Positions 1 to 9,719 are shown, counted from the first letter of the stretch. The stretch: DNA of 64,000 bases from CBDCWA01 sp965223255 (GCA_965223255.1 CBDCWA010000002.1:372001-436000); one strand, 5' to 3'. Program-made: numbers and translations. Notes: a model not told the origin generated them from the letters alone.

Positions 1-853
1 TTGCAGTGCCCGTCGACAGTTGATCCCAGCCAGCGGGCGTGCGCGCCTTAACAGCGGCCTCACAGGGAGGAAGCGCGCTATCCCACAGCTTGGCGTTGAA
101 GCGATAACCAGTGACCCCGTCCGAGGCAGTTGATGCCAGCCAAAGCATCGGTGCGGCCATGATCTGCGGATCAAGCATCTTGTCCAGCGGAATGCCGCGC
201 GACTTCTCATGAATTGGCGTTCGCGTGGGTCCGCCAGGAAAAACTGAATTGACGGTCACACCAGTCCCGGCAAGCTCCTTGCACCAAATCAGCGTGCTTG
301 CCTCAAGACCGGCTTTGCCGGGGCCATAGCAGGATCGTCCGGGTCCAAGCATCGTGTGAAAGTTGGTGGTGTTGTTAACGATCCGCCCCCAGCCCTTTTC
401 TATCATCGGCAAAACGGCGCGCCGTGCCATATAGAAGGCACCGTGATTGTTTATAGCCACGGCTTCATCCCACAAGTCTGGGTCGCACTCCCAGAAATGC
501 AGCGTTCCCTTGAAGTTGGCAGGACGGGCATGATTGGAGCCGACGCCGGCATTGTTGACCAGGATATCGATGCTCCCAAATTCGTTGAGTGTTTTATCGA
601 CTGCAGCATCGCAGGCAGCGCGCAACGTTACGTCGCCAACTATGGGAAGAAACGCTCTGCCGCCCAAATACGCCCCGAGCCGGTCCGCAAGCGCCATCAG
701 CGTGGATTCCGTGCGCGCCATTCCTGCAACCCGGGCCCCGGCTCTCACCATCGCTTCAGTCATAACAGCACCTAGACCGGTGCTGGCGCCGGTAACGATT
801 GCCACTCGTCCAGAAAGTAATTGGTTGTGATCATCTTCGGTTGCAGAGCTCAT
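1..853 (-). CDS. SDR-family oxidoreductase, C-terminus cut by window edge
   Basis: This is a short-chain dehydrogenase/reductase, a cytosolic NAD(P)-dependent enzyme that interconverts alcohols and carbonyls. About 284 codons are visible and the reading frame runs off the left edge, so the stop codon is missing. The Rossmann motif TGxxxGxG (TGASTGLG, residues 21-28), the NNAG motif and the catalytic Tyr-xxx-Lys (YGPGK) are all present. The usual catalytic Ser, 13 residues before the Tyr, is a Thr. The start chosen is the ATG at 853-851 (MSSATEDD). It is divergent from the thiamine-diphosphate enzyme at 1202 and probably belongs to the same catabolic cluster. The family is secure; the substrate is unknown. 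Confidence 0.88.
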   Translation of the reverse strand, partial: MSSATEDDHNQLLSGRVAIVTGASTGLGAVMTEAMVRAGARVAGMARTESTLMALADRLGAYLGGRAFLPIVGDVTLRAACDAAVDKTLNEFGSIDILVNNAGVGSNHARPANFKGTLHFWECDPDLWDEAVAINNHGAFYMARRAVLPMIEKGWGRIVNNTTNFHTMLGPGRSCYGPGKAGLEASTLIWCKELAGTGVTVNSVFPGGPTRTPIHEKSRGIPLDKMLDPQIMAAPMLWLASTASDGVTGYRFNAKLWDSALPPCEAAVKARTPAGWDQLSTGTA

Positions 854-1095
854 GGTAAAATATTCCTTCCATCAGGGCATCCGCGCCCATCCGCTTGCTC
901 CGAACGAAGGCGACAGGTTTAAGCCAGCAAGCAAAGTAGCACGAGCCTGTCTCGCAAACCGGAGTCGATTTATGTTCACTATTCCAATACATCAGTCCGA
1001 TCATTTCGATGCTATACTAGCCAGCGTAAAAATACTGCACTAACGTTGTTGCAGACCGGCTAGCGGTGGCGACAATGTTATCTATGTAGTCTGTG

Positions 1096-1111
1096 CCAGC
1101 GTGAGCGCTGG
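1096..1111. promoter_or_regulatory. Perfect hairpin/inverted repeat in a divergent intergenic region
   Basis: CCAGCG and CGCTGG are separated by TGAG. The repeat lies about 90 bp before the ATG at 1202, in the 348-bp gap between the divergent SDR and ThDP genes. It could be an operator or a leader hairpin. There is no T-run, so it is not a terminator. A TATACT at about 1013 could be a -10 box, but no convincing -35 was found. The rest of 854-1201 holds nothing else I can name. Confidence 0.3.
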
Positions 1112-1201
1112 TCTTCATGACTTCTGAATAACAAGCGCCGAGGGAATCGTGACTCATTCGAGCTTTCCGAGCAAGCTCCCTCGGTCGCAGGGAGGTGGTA
1201 G

Positions 1202-2878
1202 ATGACAACGGTCGGCGAAGCGATTGGGCGCACATTACGTGCCTACGGGACGGACTACTTCTTTTGCTTTTGCGGCGGTGACCATGAGCTTTGGGATGGA
1301 CTTGAGCAGGCCGGCATAAAAATCGTGAACTGTCGGAGCGAGGCTGGTGCCGTCTACATGGCCGATGGTTATGCGCGGGTATCGGGAAAGCCCGGATTCG
1401 TATATGGCCAACGCGGTCCAGGCGTTGCCAACGTTGCAGGCGCCATGGCGGATCCGCTGTGGGCGTCGAGCCCCGTCATATCGCTAACCAGTTCAATCGC
1501 CATGAGTTCGCGTGACCGTTTCGAGTATCAGGAACTCGATGGCCTGCCGATGCATGATGCTGTCACGCGTTGGAACAAGACGGTTTCCGTTCCCGAGCGC
1601 GCTACCGCTATGGTGCGGGCCGCCATCCGCATCGCAACCGGCCCCGCGCCCGGACCAGTCCATCTCGAGATCCCAGCTGAGATGTTTGCAAAGGAAGTGG
1701 ATGATAACGTTGACTATCGCGAGGAGAACCTCGGAAGTGTCAACGGCAGGCGCATTCCGCCCCCCGAAGGTTCAATGGCACGAATTACCGACCGGCTGAT
1801 CGAGGCAGACCGACCGATCATTGTAGCAGGCAAAGGTGTCGTCATCTCCGAGGCGTGGGAGGCACTTCGCCGCTACGCGGAGGCGCTCAATATTCCAGTT
1901 GTTACCTCACTTGGTGGCAAGGGTGCAATTGCAGAAGATTGGGATCTTGCGGTCGGCGTCATGGGTCGCAACTCGCGCAAGGTCGCGAACGACACAGTGC
2001 GTGCCAGCGACACGGTTCTAGCCGTAGGTACGCGCCTTGGAGGTCTCGCGACGCATCGCTGGACATTACCGTTCGGTGAGAAAGCGCTGATGCAGATCGA
2101 TTCCAACGCCGAAGTACTTGGCCACAATTTCCCAACCGAAATCTCCGTCCTGGCAGATGCGCGGACAGCACTCGAGGCTGGTTGCAGCGATATCGAAGCA
2201 CGCGGTCTGGCCCAAGAACGATCTGCGTGGTCCAAGCAGATTGCCAGCAATATTGCCGAGTGGCGCAAGCACGCCGCCCAGCAATCACATGAAAAACCAA
2301 AGGACGGCATCCATCCGGCCGAGATACTCGCCCGCCTGCGCGAAGTCATGTCACCCGACGATATCATTGGTGCCGATACCGGAGCGCTGGGGGCATGGGT
2401 TGGATCCTTGTTTCCCGTGCAGGCCGGCAAGACGATGGTTCGCGCGAACGGTTCACTCGGCTGGGTCGTGGCTGGAGCGATGGGAGCAGCGCTGGCCGCA
2501 CCGGATCGGCGCACCGTTGCGGTCACCGGCGACGGCGGTATCCTCTACCATCTACCCGAGTTGGAAACCGCACTTCGTCTGGAGATACCGGTTGTCATCG
2601 TCGTCCTGAACAACGCATCTCTGGCCTCCGAATACCACACACAAGTTCGTCGCTGGCAGGGACGCTATGTGAAAGATGTTATTGACTACAGAGATGTCGA
2701 CTTCGCAGCTGTCGCCAGGGCATTCGGAGCCCACGGCGTGCGCGTTACGGAAAGCGCCGACATCAAGGCTGCATTGTCGGATGCACTAGCCGCCAACAAG
2801 CCGGCCATCGTCGATTTCGTCTCCAGCAAAGAGGCCGTTTCGCCCTCCGCCAATAACGATGCCAACCGGTTGGTCTAG
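1202..2878 (+). CDS. Thiamine-diphosphate-dependent enzyme, acetolactate synthase-like
   Basis: This cytosolic ThDP enzyme of 558 aa has the acetolactate synthase/benzoylformate decarboxylase fold: N-terminal PYR domain, central domain, C-terminal PP domain. The catalytic Glu that activates the cofactor is in RSEAGAVYMADGYAR near residue 47. The Mg-ThDP motif is intact: GDGG begins the 29-residue motif and LNN ends it, around residues 440-470. The start is ATG 1202, with GGGAGG about 7 nt upstream. It probably makes or breaks a C-C bond next to a carbonyl (decarboxylation or carboligation). It sits first in a run of same-strand catabolic genes. A second ThDP enzyme at 14205 is distant in sequence. 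The substrate is not deducible. Confidence 0.88.
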   Translation: MTTVGEAIGRTLRAYGTDYFFCFCGGDHELWDGLEQAGIKIVNCRSEAGAVYMADGYARVSGKPGFVYGQRGPGVANVAGAMADPLWASSPVISLTSSIAMSSRDRFEYQELDGLPMHDAVTRWNKTVSVPERATAMVRAAIRIATGPAPGPVHLEIPAEMFAKEVDDNVDYREENLGSVNGRRIPPPEGSMARITDRLIEADRPIIVAGKGVVISEAWEALRRYAEALNIPVVTSLGGKGAIAEDWDLAVGVMGRNSRKVANDTVRASDTVLAVGTRLGGLATHRWTLPFGEKALMQIDSNAEVLGHNFPTEISVLADARTALEAGCSDIEARGLAQERSAWSKQIASNIAEWRKHAAQQSHEKPKDGIHPAEILARLREVMSPDDIIGADTGALGAWVGSLFPVQAGKTMVRANGSLGWVVAGAMGAALAAPDRRTVAVTGDGGILYHLPELETALRLEIPVVIVVLNNASLASEYHTQVRRWQGRYVKDVIDYRDVDFAAVARAFGAHGVRVTESADIKAALSDALAANKPAIVDFVSSKEAVSPSANNDANRLV

Positions 2879-2911
2879 CGCTCTTAACGCATGCCGCCCA
2901 CGCAAGTCCGC

Positions 2912-2939
2912 TTGACACCTTACGTAATGGTGCCATAGT
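2912..2939 (+). promoter_or_regulatory. Candidate sigma-70 promoter upstream of the Rieske oxygenase gene
   Basis: A perfect TTGACA (2912-2917) is followed by a 16-nt spacer and CATAGT (2934-2939, 4 of 6 matches to TATAAT). It lies in the 169-bp gap between the ThDP gene and the oxygenase gene. This suggests the downstream genes can be transcribed separately from the ThDP gene. Confidence 0.4.
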
Positions 2940-3047
2940 CGCAACATCACTTATGTGAAATCCTCAATGCGAAATGCGATCTGAGCTGGCCTGGCGACAG
3001 GACGTCAACATCGAGTCCTGGCTGATTTGGTCGGTCGGGAGGAAACA

Positions 3048-4205
3048 ATGGAGGTGCGATACGAAGACTTCGTATCCGTTGGGCCAGGCACTGTCGCCGG
3101 GCGTTACCTCCGTTCGTATTGGCAACCGGTTTACCTTTGCGAAAATTTGAAGCCGTGCCGCCCGGTTCCGATCCACATAATGGGTGAACATTTCACACTT
3201 TATCGTGGCGCGAGCGGCAAGCCATATATTGTTGGCCCGCGATGTGCACATCGCGGTCTAGCCCTTTCTACCGGACGTATCGTCGGCGACAATATCGAAT
3301 GCTTCTATCACGGCTGGACCTTTAGCGGGTGTGGGCAATGCGTGGCACAGCCCGCAGAAAGCCCGGGCTTTGCAGATAAGATCCAAATCCCTGCCTACCC
3401 GGCACGCGAATACCAGGGCTTGATATTCGCATACCTCGGCGAAGGCGAACCACCCGAGTTTCCAACCTTGGCTGTCTTCGATGAAGAGGGGTTCGTTGAA
3501 AATCGCGAAAGTTTTCGGCCGTGGCCATTTTTCACTCAGCTCGAAAACGGCGTCGATGAGACCCACTTCAACTTTACACACAGACGCTCGAAGTTTGATG
3601 ACCTCGGCATGAACGACGATATGCCGAAGCTGACCTGCGAAGAGACCTCATATGGCATGTTGCGCATTGCCAAGCGCGGTAATGCCGTGCGCAAGGGGCA
3701 TCTTCTCATGCCCAACTGGTCACTCTCCTCAAATTACGAACATGACAAGGGCTGGGCCAACCACGTCGTCTGGCGGGTGCCAGTCGACGATGAAACGCAC
3801 ATCAGCTTCATGGCGGACTTCATCTACAAAACCGGTGCCAAGGCCGACCAATATAGAGCAGCCATAAATGCCAAGCGCGAGCGGCGTAATGCGATGGAGC
3901 CCGCGATTGACACGATACATCGAATACTGCGTGGCGAAATGCACGCCGATGACGTCCCCGCCGACCATCCCGACCTGGTGATGATCCAGGATGGCGTGTC
4001 CTGCCTCGGCCAAGGTTACGATCGTAACCGCAGCGACGATCGGTTAGGCGCATCAGACCGGCAGGTTTCAATGCTGCGGAGGCTTTGGAACCGTGAACTA
4101 CGAGCGCTCCGCGAGGGCGCGCAGCTGACGAATTGGCAGATCCCAAGAGATTTGGCGACGACAAAGGGAATTGAGGAAACGAGTACTTTGGGAGCTGCAG
4201 AGTAG
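3048..4205 (+). CDS. Rieske non-heme iron aromatic-ring oxygenase, catalytic subunit
   Basis: This is a Rieske oxygenase alpha-type subunit of 385 aa that uses O2 and electrons from a reductase to hydroxylate or demethylate a substrate. The Rieske [2Fe-2S] ligands are CxH (CAH) and CxxH (CFYH). The mononuclear-iron site is the D-E-T-H-F-x-F-x-H stretch typical of the phthalate/vanillate oxygenase branch. The start is ATG 3048, just after GGGAGGA at 3037-3043; a TTG 21 nt upstream is less likely. No reductase or ferredoxin gene is nearby, so electron supply must come from elsewhere. It precedes a TauD-family dioxygenase by about 30 bp and is likely co-transcribed with it. Confidence 0.9.
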   Translation: MEVRYEDFVSVGPGTVAGRYLRSYWQPVYLCENLKPCRPVPIHIMGEHFTLYRGASGKPYIVGPRCAHRGLALSTGRIVGDNIECFYHGWTFSGCGQCVAQPAESPGFADKIQIPAYPAREYQGLIFAYLGEGEPPEFPTLAVFDEEGFVENRESFRPWPFFTQLENGVDETHFNFTHRRSKFDDLGMNDDMPKLTCEETSYGMLRIAKRGNAVRKGHLLMPNWSLSSNYEHDKGWANHVVWRVPVDDETHISFMADFIYKTGAKADQYRAAINAKRERRNAMEPAIDTIHRILRGEMHADDVPADHPDLVMIQDGVSCLGQGYDRNRSDDRLGASDRQVSMLRRLWNRELRALREGAQLTNWQIPRDLATTKGIEETSTLGAAE

Positions 4206-4236
4206 AGCGCCGCCACCGAGATGGCGCCAGGAGAGC

Positions 4237-5142
4237 ATGATGTTTGCAATAGAACCGCTGTCCAAATCGTTTGCCGCCGAAGTCACCGGCGTCGATCTTT
4301 CCCGCGCCATCGATAATGATGTCTTTACCAAGATCCATAGCGCATGGCTCGATCATCCGGTCCTCGTCATCCGCAACCAAGACATAGATGTTGACGCGCA
4401 GCAGATGTTTTCCGAGCGCTTTGGGCGTCTGAAGTCGCGCCTCAGAAACCCGACGCCCGAGGGGGGCAAGGGCGGCGAAAACCCATATGTCATGCTTGTG
4501 TCCAACGTTCGCGCGAACGGTAAATATATTGGTGCCAGCCCAAGGGGTGCACTCAACTTTCACTCCGATTCCGCATTCGATGACATTCCCGCCAAGGCGA
4601 GCCTGCTCTATGGCATTGATCTGCCGAAGGTCGGCGGGGATACGCTTTTCGTTAGCATGTACGAGATTTATGATTGCCTCGACGACGACATGAAAGACTT
4701 CATCTCCGACAAGTGGGGCGTGAACTACCACCTTCCATCTCTGCCATTGGATCCCAAGCAGAGCCAGGAAGAGCGCATTAGGACCGCACGGCGCGCAGTC
4801 CATCCGTTGGTGATTGCCCATCCCGAGACCGGCAAGCCCGTGCTCTTCGCCAACCGTCATATGACCCGCGAGATTGTCGGCGTCCCGGAACACCAGTCCA
4901 ACGCGCTGCTCGAAGAGTTATTCCAACTGATCGAGGAACCGAGATTCGTCTATGCACACAAATGGCAAAAGGGAGACCTCGTCATATGGGACAATCGTTG
5001 CCTACAGCACGGGCGCAGCGATTTTGACCCCAACGAACGCCGCCTACTGCGCCGCTTCGCGGTTTACTGCGAGGAACGTCCCACGCCTTTTAGCACACGC
5101 TGTGGAGAGCGCCCTGAGATCGTGTCAACCGCAGCGGCATAA
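4237..5142 (+). CDS. TauD/TfdA-family Fe(II)/2-oxoglutarate dioxygenase
   Basis: This 301-aa alpha-ketoglutarate-dependent dioxygenase couples 2-oxoglutarate decarboxylation to hydroxylation, often releasing sulfite or a phenol. The iron ligands are visible as HSD in NFHSDSAFDD and as a distal His in LQHGRSDF, followed by the Arg-rich 2-oxoglutarate-binding stretch RRLLRR. The N-terminus (IEPLSKSFAAEVTGVDLS) matches the start of TauD proteins. It supports ATG 4237 or 4240 behind AGGAGA at 4229-4234. It follows the Rieske gene closely, so both are probably in one operon. A second paralogue lies at 13060. Confidence 0.9.
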   Translation: MMFAIEPLSKSFAAEVTGVDLSRAIDNDVFTKIHSAWLDHPVLVIRNQDIDVDAQQMFSERFGRLKSRLRNPTPEGGKGGENPYVMLVSNVRANGKYIGASPRGALNFHSDSAFDDIPAKASLLYGIDLPKVGGDTLFVSMYEIYDCLDDDMKDFISDKWGVNYHLPSLPLDPKQSQEERIRTARRAVHPLVIAHPETGKPVLFANRHMTREIVGVPEHQSNALLEELFQLIEEPRFVYAHKWQKGDLVIWDNRCLQHGRSDFDPNERRLLRRFAVYCEERPTPFSTRCGERPEIVSTAAA

Positions 5143-5209
5143 GACCGACCAAAGGATCAAGCTCTTTCAGGATCGACGCACCGGGCTCGAACGGTGAACG
5201 GAGGACACA

Positions 5210-6259
5210 ATGACCACAATCGATGTTGATGCGCATGTCGTTGAATGCGAAGCGACATTTGAATACATCGAGCCTGAATTCAGTCGCTTCAAGCCGCAGG
5301 TCATGATCCACAAGAACCAAGAAGACGTCGTCATGGACAATGAGCGGCGCAATGTTCAGCGGGAATTCTGGGCGCTCGACGGTCGAATCCATCCGAAGGA
5401 AGGTAACATCGGCCACAACACCTCAAAAGAGTCGCGCGAAATGAGCGATGTGTCAGCGCGCATCGCACATATGGACGAACTCGAAATCGATATGCAAGTC
5501 CTTTACCCCACTCTATTCCTTCGCGCCTGGACATCAAACCCCACCGTGGAATACGCGATCTGCAAATCCTACAATCGGTGGCTCGCCGACATCTGCAAGG
5601 CGGCGCCGGATCGTCTCAAGTGGGCCGTAATGCCACCATTGCTTTCAATGGATAAAGTCGAGAGCGAACTGCGATTTGCAAAGGACCATGGAGCGGTCGC
5701 AGTTTTTCTGCGCGGCATCGAATGCGAGATGCAGCTCGATGATCCATACTTCTATAAGCTCTATGAACTCGGCGAAGAACTTGATCTCGCCATGTGCTTC
5801 CATGCCGGCAATGGCAGCCTATCGCATCATGGGATCTATGGCGGCGGCGGTCTTGCTCGCGGCAAGCTGCCGGTCGTGTCAGCCTTTTCGCAATTGATTA
5901 CATCGGGCGTGCCAAAAAAGTTCCCCAAGATTCGATGGGGCTTCATAGAGGTGAGCGCGCAGTGGTTGCCGTATGTGATCAACGACCTGGAGCTTCGCCA
6001 CAAGCTCCGAGGCAGGGATATGCCGCAAAATTTTTTAGACGAAAACAATTTCTACGTTGCTTGCCAGGTAACCGACGATTTCGATTGGATTTTGCCCGTC
6101 GCAGGCGAAAACCATCTTGTTGTCGGCACGGACTACGGCCATCACGACACATCGGCTGAGATAGAGGCGTTGCGCATGATGCGCGATAACGGTCGTCTGC
6201 CCGCGGGAGTTGCTGAGCGCATCCTGGGCGACAATGCCAAGGCTTTGTACGGAGTTTGA
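5210..6259 (+). CDS. Amidohydrolase-2 family metal-dependent hydrolase/decarboxylase
   Basis: This 349-aa TIM-barrel enzyme belongs to the amidohydrolase_2 family (ACMS decarboxylase, gamma-resorcylate decarboxylase and relatives). Likely metal ligands are Asp/His in VDAHVVE near the N-terminus, His in CFHAGNGS, and Asp in GTDYGHHD near the C-terminus. The first strand carries D-x-H with a following Glu rather than HxH. This is closer to the non-oxidative carboxylate decarboxylases than to classical hydrolases. GGAGG sits just before ATG 5210. It lies 67 bp after the TauD gene. The likely role is decarboxylation or hydrolysis of a ring or ring-cleavage product; the substrate is unknown. Confidence 0.85.
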   Translation: MTTIDVDAHVVECEATFEYIEPEFSRFKPQVMIHKNQEDVVMDNERRNVQREFWALDGRIHPKEGNIGHNTSKESREMSDVSARIAHMDELEIDMQVLYPTLFLRAWTSNPTVEYAICKSYNRWLADICKAAPDRLKWAVMPPLLSMDKVESELRFAKDHGAVAVFLRGIECEMQLDDPYFYKLYELGEELDLAMCFHAGNGSLSHHGIYGGGGLARGKLPVVSAFSQLITSGVPKKFPKIRWGFIEVSAQWLPYVINDLELRHKLRGRDMPQNFLDENNFYVACQVTDDFDWILPVAGENHLVVGTDYGHHDTSAEIEALRMMRDNGRLPAGVAERILGDNAKALYGV

Positions 6260-6364
6260 ACATTTGTCGGCGACAGAGAGCGACATCTGGAATTGATCGT
6301 GAACAGAAGCAGAGGAGGTTAATCAACGCGCATCTACCAAATAAGTCCAGATTAGGAGGAAACA

Positions 6365-7366
6365 ATGAAATATCCCGCTGCTTTAATTTCGAGAATCTCC
6401 ACCGGCCTGGTTGTCGGTGCGGTCGTCCTGGGGGTTGGCCAATTTGCTTTTGCATCAGCTGCAGAAGCAAAGGACTGGAAGCCGCGTAAGACAATGACGA
6501 TGATAGTTGCATCCCGTGTCGGCGGGGCCTATGACGTCATCGCACGCGCGATGGAGCCGCTTTGGAAGAAGCACTTTGGCGTATCCCTCATCGTAAAGAA
6601 CATTGCCGGTGCGGGTGGCTCGCTCGGTCTCGACCGCATCGCCAAAGCGAAGCCGGATGGTCACACAATCGGGTTCTCTTCACGCTCGCCATACCTCGGT
6701 GAACTTCTTAAGCAGAGCTTCCCGTGGAACCCAAACAACCTTCCGATTTTGCTCGCCGGTGAAACCCCGCCCTACGTCATCGTCACAAATACCAAGTCAG
6801 GCTATAAGACGTGGGGTGATGTGCGAAAATCCAAAAGACCGGTGAAGCTGGGCATTGCAACCCAGGTCACCACTGAGATTGTGGTCATTAAGGATCTGGT
6901 CGACCACAAAGCGAAGGTCATTACCGGCGCTGGAATGGGCACTCGAGCCGTCATAACACAGCTCCTCGCTGGCGATCTCGACCTTTGGGTGGTGGTCTCT
7001 TCCGCAACATTCGGAGATCAATACAAGGCCGGATTGGTGAAACCGCTGTTTGTGCTTGATACCAAGCAGCCACGACATATCAAGAAGAAGATCCCGAACT
7101 TGATCGACTTGGGAATGCCCAAGAACTGGCGGAATGCCGCTGCTGTTCGCATGTGGTATGCGCCGCTTGGCACGCCCGAGCACATTCAGAAGGCGCTTGC
7201 CGCTGGCTTGAGGAAAGTCGTTGAGGATCCAAAGATCAAGGATTGGCTTTACCAGAAGAATTTCATTCACGCCTGGACGACGGGTGCCGAAGCACGGAAA
7301 TCGCAAAAGGCATTCGTAAAAATCATCAAAGACAATTGGAAGCTCTACAAAAAATACGGCGGCTAA
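6365..7366 (+). CDS. Tripartite tricarboxylate transporter substrate-binding protein (TctC/Bug family)
   Basis: This is a periplasmic solute-binding protein of 333 aa. It has a Sec signal peptide (hydrophobic residues about 10-32, AxA-type cleavage near ASAAEA) followed by the Bug-family fold. The motif around KNIAGAGGSLGLDRIAKAKPDG is the hallmark ligand-binding loop. AGGAGGAAACA directly precedes ATG 6365, a strong ribosome-binding site that fits the excess of binding protein these systems need. It works with the TctA-TctB fusion at 7686. The cluster suggests a mono- or dicarboxylate, possibly aromatic, as the ligand. Confidence 0.92.
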   Translation: MKYPAALISRISTGLVVGAVVLGVGQFAFASAAEAKDWKPRKTMTMIVASRVGGAYDVIARAMEPLWKKHFGVSLIVKNIAGAGGSLGLDRIAKAKPDGHTIGFSSRSPYLGELLKQSFPWNPNNLPILLAGETPPYVIVTNTKSGYKTWGDVRKSKRPVKLGIATQVTTEIVVIKDLVDHKAKVITGAGMGTRAVITQLLAGDLDLWVVVSSATFGDQYKAGLVKPLFVLDTKQPRHIKKKIPNLIDLGMPKNWRNAAAVRMWYAPLGTPEHIQKALAAGLRKVVEDPKIKDWLYQKNFIHAWTTGAEARKSQKAFVKIIKDNWKLYKKYGG

Positions 7367-7452
7367 CGTCAACTTGGTCAATCGATTGCCGGTCCGGATT
7401 TTCACGACTACGGATGGCTATTTTATCGTCTGTCCGTAGCTCGTGAATTTCG

Positions 7453-7471
7453 GCCGGCAGGTCAGGCCGGC
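7453..7471 (+). other. Intercistronic hairpin between tctC-like and tctA-like genes
   Basis: GCCGGC, a 7-nt loop and GCCGGC form a short stem without a T-run. It sits in the 319-bp gap between the binding-protein and membrane-subunit genes. Such hairpins can stabilise the upstream message and so raise binding-protein levels over permease. That role is inference. The rest of 7367-7685 shows no gene. Confidence 0.3.
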
Positions 7472-7685
7472 ATAGTGGGGCCTCCACTTCTAACGAGGTG
7501 TCGTGGTCACCATAACCAGCCGGTTATTGAGTGGGATTGGGAGTACTTATGAGGAAATCGACGGTGACGGGTGCGATCTCACACGGGCTAACCGAAGGTT
7601 GGCTGGAAGGCGAACATCTTCACAAACCGCTTAGGTGTTGCACGTTGCCGTTAGCTTGGCACTGGTTCGCGTAGGGGGCGCAGAA

Positions 7686-9719
7686 ATGGATATCCTCTGG
7701 TCCCTCTTAAACGGATTTCTACAAGCAGTCAGCTTTCCCAGCATTCTCTACATTCTAGCCGGTGTTTGCCTCGGCCTCGCATTGGGAATCATCCCTGGCC
7801 TTGGCGGCGTGACTGGTCTGACACTGTTGCTTCCGCTCGCCTTTACACTAGACATTTATCAAGCGGTGGCGATGATGATTGCCCTGACCGCCGTGACAGC
7901 AACATCGGACACAATACCTGCTGTCCTTCTTGGAGTGCCTGGAACGTCTTCGGCTGCAGCAACAATTGTCGACGGCCATCCAATGGCCAAGAATGGTGAA
8001 GCCGCACCTGCGCTTGGCGCGGCTTTTGTAGCATCGGCGATCGGCGGTATCTTTGGCGCCTTCGTCCTCGTTGCGGCGATTCCCGTTCTTCGACCCATTG
8101 TCTTGGCATTTGGTTCGCCAGAAATCTTTCTTCTTGCGATGTGGGGGCTTGCTCTCGTGGGGCTGCTTGGCGGCCGCGATCCCCTGCGTGGCTGGGCGGC
8201 TGGCGGTATAGGCGTCAGTCTGGCCATGATCGGGCGTGATCCCATTCACGCCACTCCGCGGTTTAGCTTCGAACAACCGGTACTGTGGGACGGCTTACCG
8301 GTTATCGCCGTCGCACTTGGTCTTTTTGCTTTGCCGGAACTGGTTGCCCTCAGCCGTGCCGAAACTTCGATTTCCCGAGTAGCCCTGCCCGAAAACCTGT
8401 TGCGCGAACAGTTTAAGGGCATCAAGCGTGTTTTTCGCGAATGGTTCTTGGTGCTCAGATGCAGTGCGCTCGGCACTTGGATCGGTTTTCTTCCGGGACT
8501 TGGTGGCAGTGTTGCCGATTGGATCGCCTATGGCCATGCTCAAGTAACGATCAAAGACAATCAAAATTTTGGACGCGGCGATATTCGCGGAGTGATCGCA
8601 CCCGAATCAGCAAACAACTCGGTCAAAGGCGGTGAATTGATACCGACAATAGCATTCGGTGTTCCTGGAAGCGCATCCATGGCGTTATTATTTGGCGCTC
8701 TCTTGATAGCTGGCATCGAGCCAGGCCAAAAGCTTCTCACCGAGCGCCTTGATATTACTATGATCATGGTCTGGTCGCTGGTTGTGGCCAATATCATCGG
8801 AGTGATCATCTGCCTGACGTTCGTACGCTTTCTGGCCCGGCTCACGGAACTTCCAGGTTTCGCGATTGCAGCCACCGTCGCGCCGATAATAATGCTCTCG
8901 ACTTACTCGCAAGACGCCAACACGATTCATATTCTCATGCTCATCCTGATCGGTATTATCGGAATATTCTTCAGGCAATATGACTGGCCAAGACCTCCGC
9001 TGCTTGTCGGATTCGTGCTCGGCACAATTGTGGAGAACAATTTTGTCAACACGATAAGGCTGTTCCAATGGGAGGTATTCCAACGCCCCATCGCCGTGAT
9101 CCTGGCAATCCTTCTCGTTTCGACGTTTATATACGGAATAGTAGCGCCCATGCGCCGGCGTAGGGCAATTCTAGCCGGTGAACTTCCAGACGATCCAACA
9201 CTTGTACAGGGCATTCCAACCGTAGCCGAACGCCGAGTGCAAGTATCATTTGAATGCATTCTATTCCTGGTAGCACTTTCCGCGCTAGTTTTTACTCTGA
9301 CATCCGGGTGGCCGTTCTATTCTGCCCTTATGCCCACAATCTTCACCGGCTTTGCAACCATAACACTTCTAGCCATTCTCCTGCGGGGGCGTTACAGGGA
9401 TGCGCAACGAGATGCGCTGGCGCGTCTGCTGGACGGAGCGCCCAAACCTACCAGTCCGTTTCTGGATCTCTTGCCTTTGACCTTTATCTTCTTCGGTTGG
9501 GCATTGGCGCTTTATTTGGGTGTTCTGATGCTAGGCTTTCCAATCACGATCTTGATCGGAACCGCAGCCTACCTTCGCTTTCAGGGAGGCATGAGCTGGC
9601 TCATGACGTCAATCATTACGGTATGCTTCCTGGGCGTCGTCTATGGCGTCTACGAAGTCTTCTTCAAGATCGCATGGCCATCGCCGTACCTATTCGAGAT
9701 TATGGGGTGGGAAACGTAA
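7686..9719 (+). CDS. TctA-TctB fusion: tripartite tricarboxylate transporter membrane protein
   Basis: This 677-aa inner-membrane protein begins with a full TctA domain (about residues 1-500) carrying the GIIPGLGGVTG and GVPGTSSAAATIVDGHP motifs and a second GFLPGLGGS motif near residue 265. A C-terminal section from about residue 525, with four further hydrophobic segments (SFECILFLVALSALVF onward), resembles the small TctB subunit. TctA alone is usually about 500 aa and TctB about 150 aa and separate. Here one polypeptide appears to supply both. The start is ATG 7686, because the TctA N-terminus (MDILWSLLNGF) begins there. Transport is probably sodium- or proton-driven, with the TctC protein at 6365. 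Confidence 0.88.
   Translation: MDILWSLLNGFLQAVSFPSILYILAGVCLGLALGIIPGLGGVTGLTLLLPLAFTLDIYQAVAMMIALTAVTATSDTIPAVLLGVPGTSSAAATIVDGHPMAKNGEAAPALGAAFVASAIGGIFGAFVLVAAIPVLRPIVLAFGSPEIFLLAMWGLALVGLLGGRDPLRGWAAGGIGVSLAMIGRDPIHATPRFSFEQPVLWDGLPVIAVALGLFALPELVALSRAETSISRVALPENLLREQFKGIKRVFREWFLVLRCSALGTWIGFLPGLGGSVADWIAYGHAQVTIKDNQNFGRGDIRGVIAPESANNSVKGGELIPTIAFGVPGSASMALLFGALLIAGIEPGQKLLTERLDITMIMVWSLVVANIIGVIICLTFVRFLARLTELPGFAIAATVAPIIMLSTYSQDANTIHILMLILIGIIGIFFRQYDWPRPPLLVGFVLGTIVENNFVNTIRLFQWEVFQRPIAVILAILLVSTFIYGIVAPMRRRRAILAGELPDDPTLVQGIPTVAERRVQVSFECILFLVALSALVFTLTSGWPFYSALMPTIFTGFATITLLAILLRGRYRDAQRDALARLLDGAPKPTSPFLDLLPLTFIFFGWALALYLGVLMLGFPITILIGTAAYLRFQGGMSWLMTSIITVCFLGVVYGVYEVFFKIAWPSPYLFEIMGWET

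Noticed and set aside
356..775. Plus-strand gene over the SDR
   Set aside because: It is the antisense of the clearly coding SDR frame, which has intact TGxxxGxG, NNAG and YxxxK motifs.
7453..7471. Terminator between tctC and tctA
   Set aside because: Stem of 6 bp without a T-run; listed only as an intercistronic hairpin.
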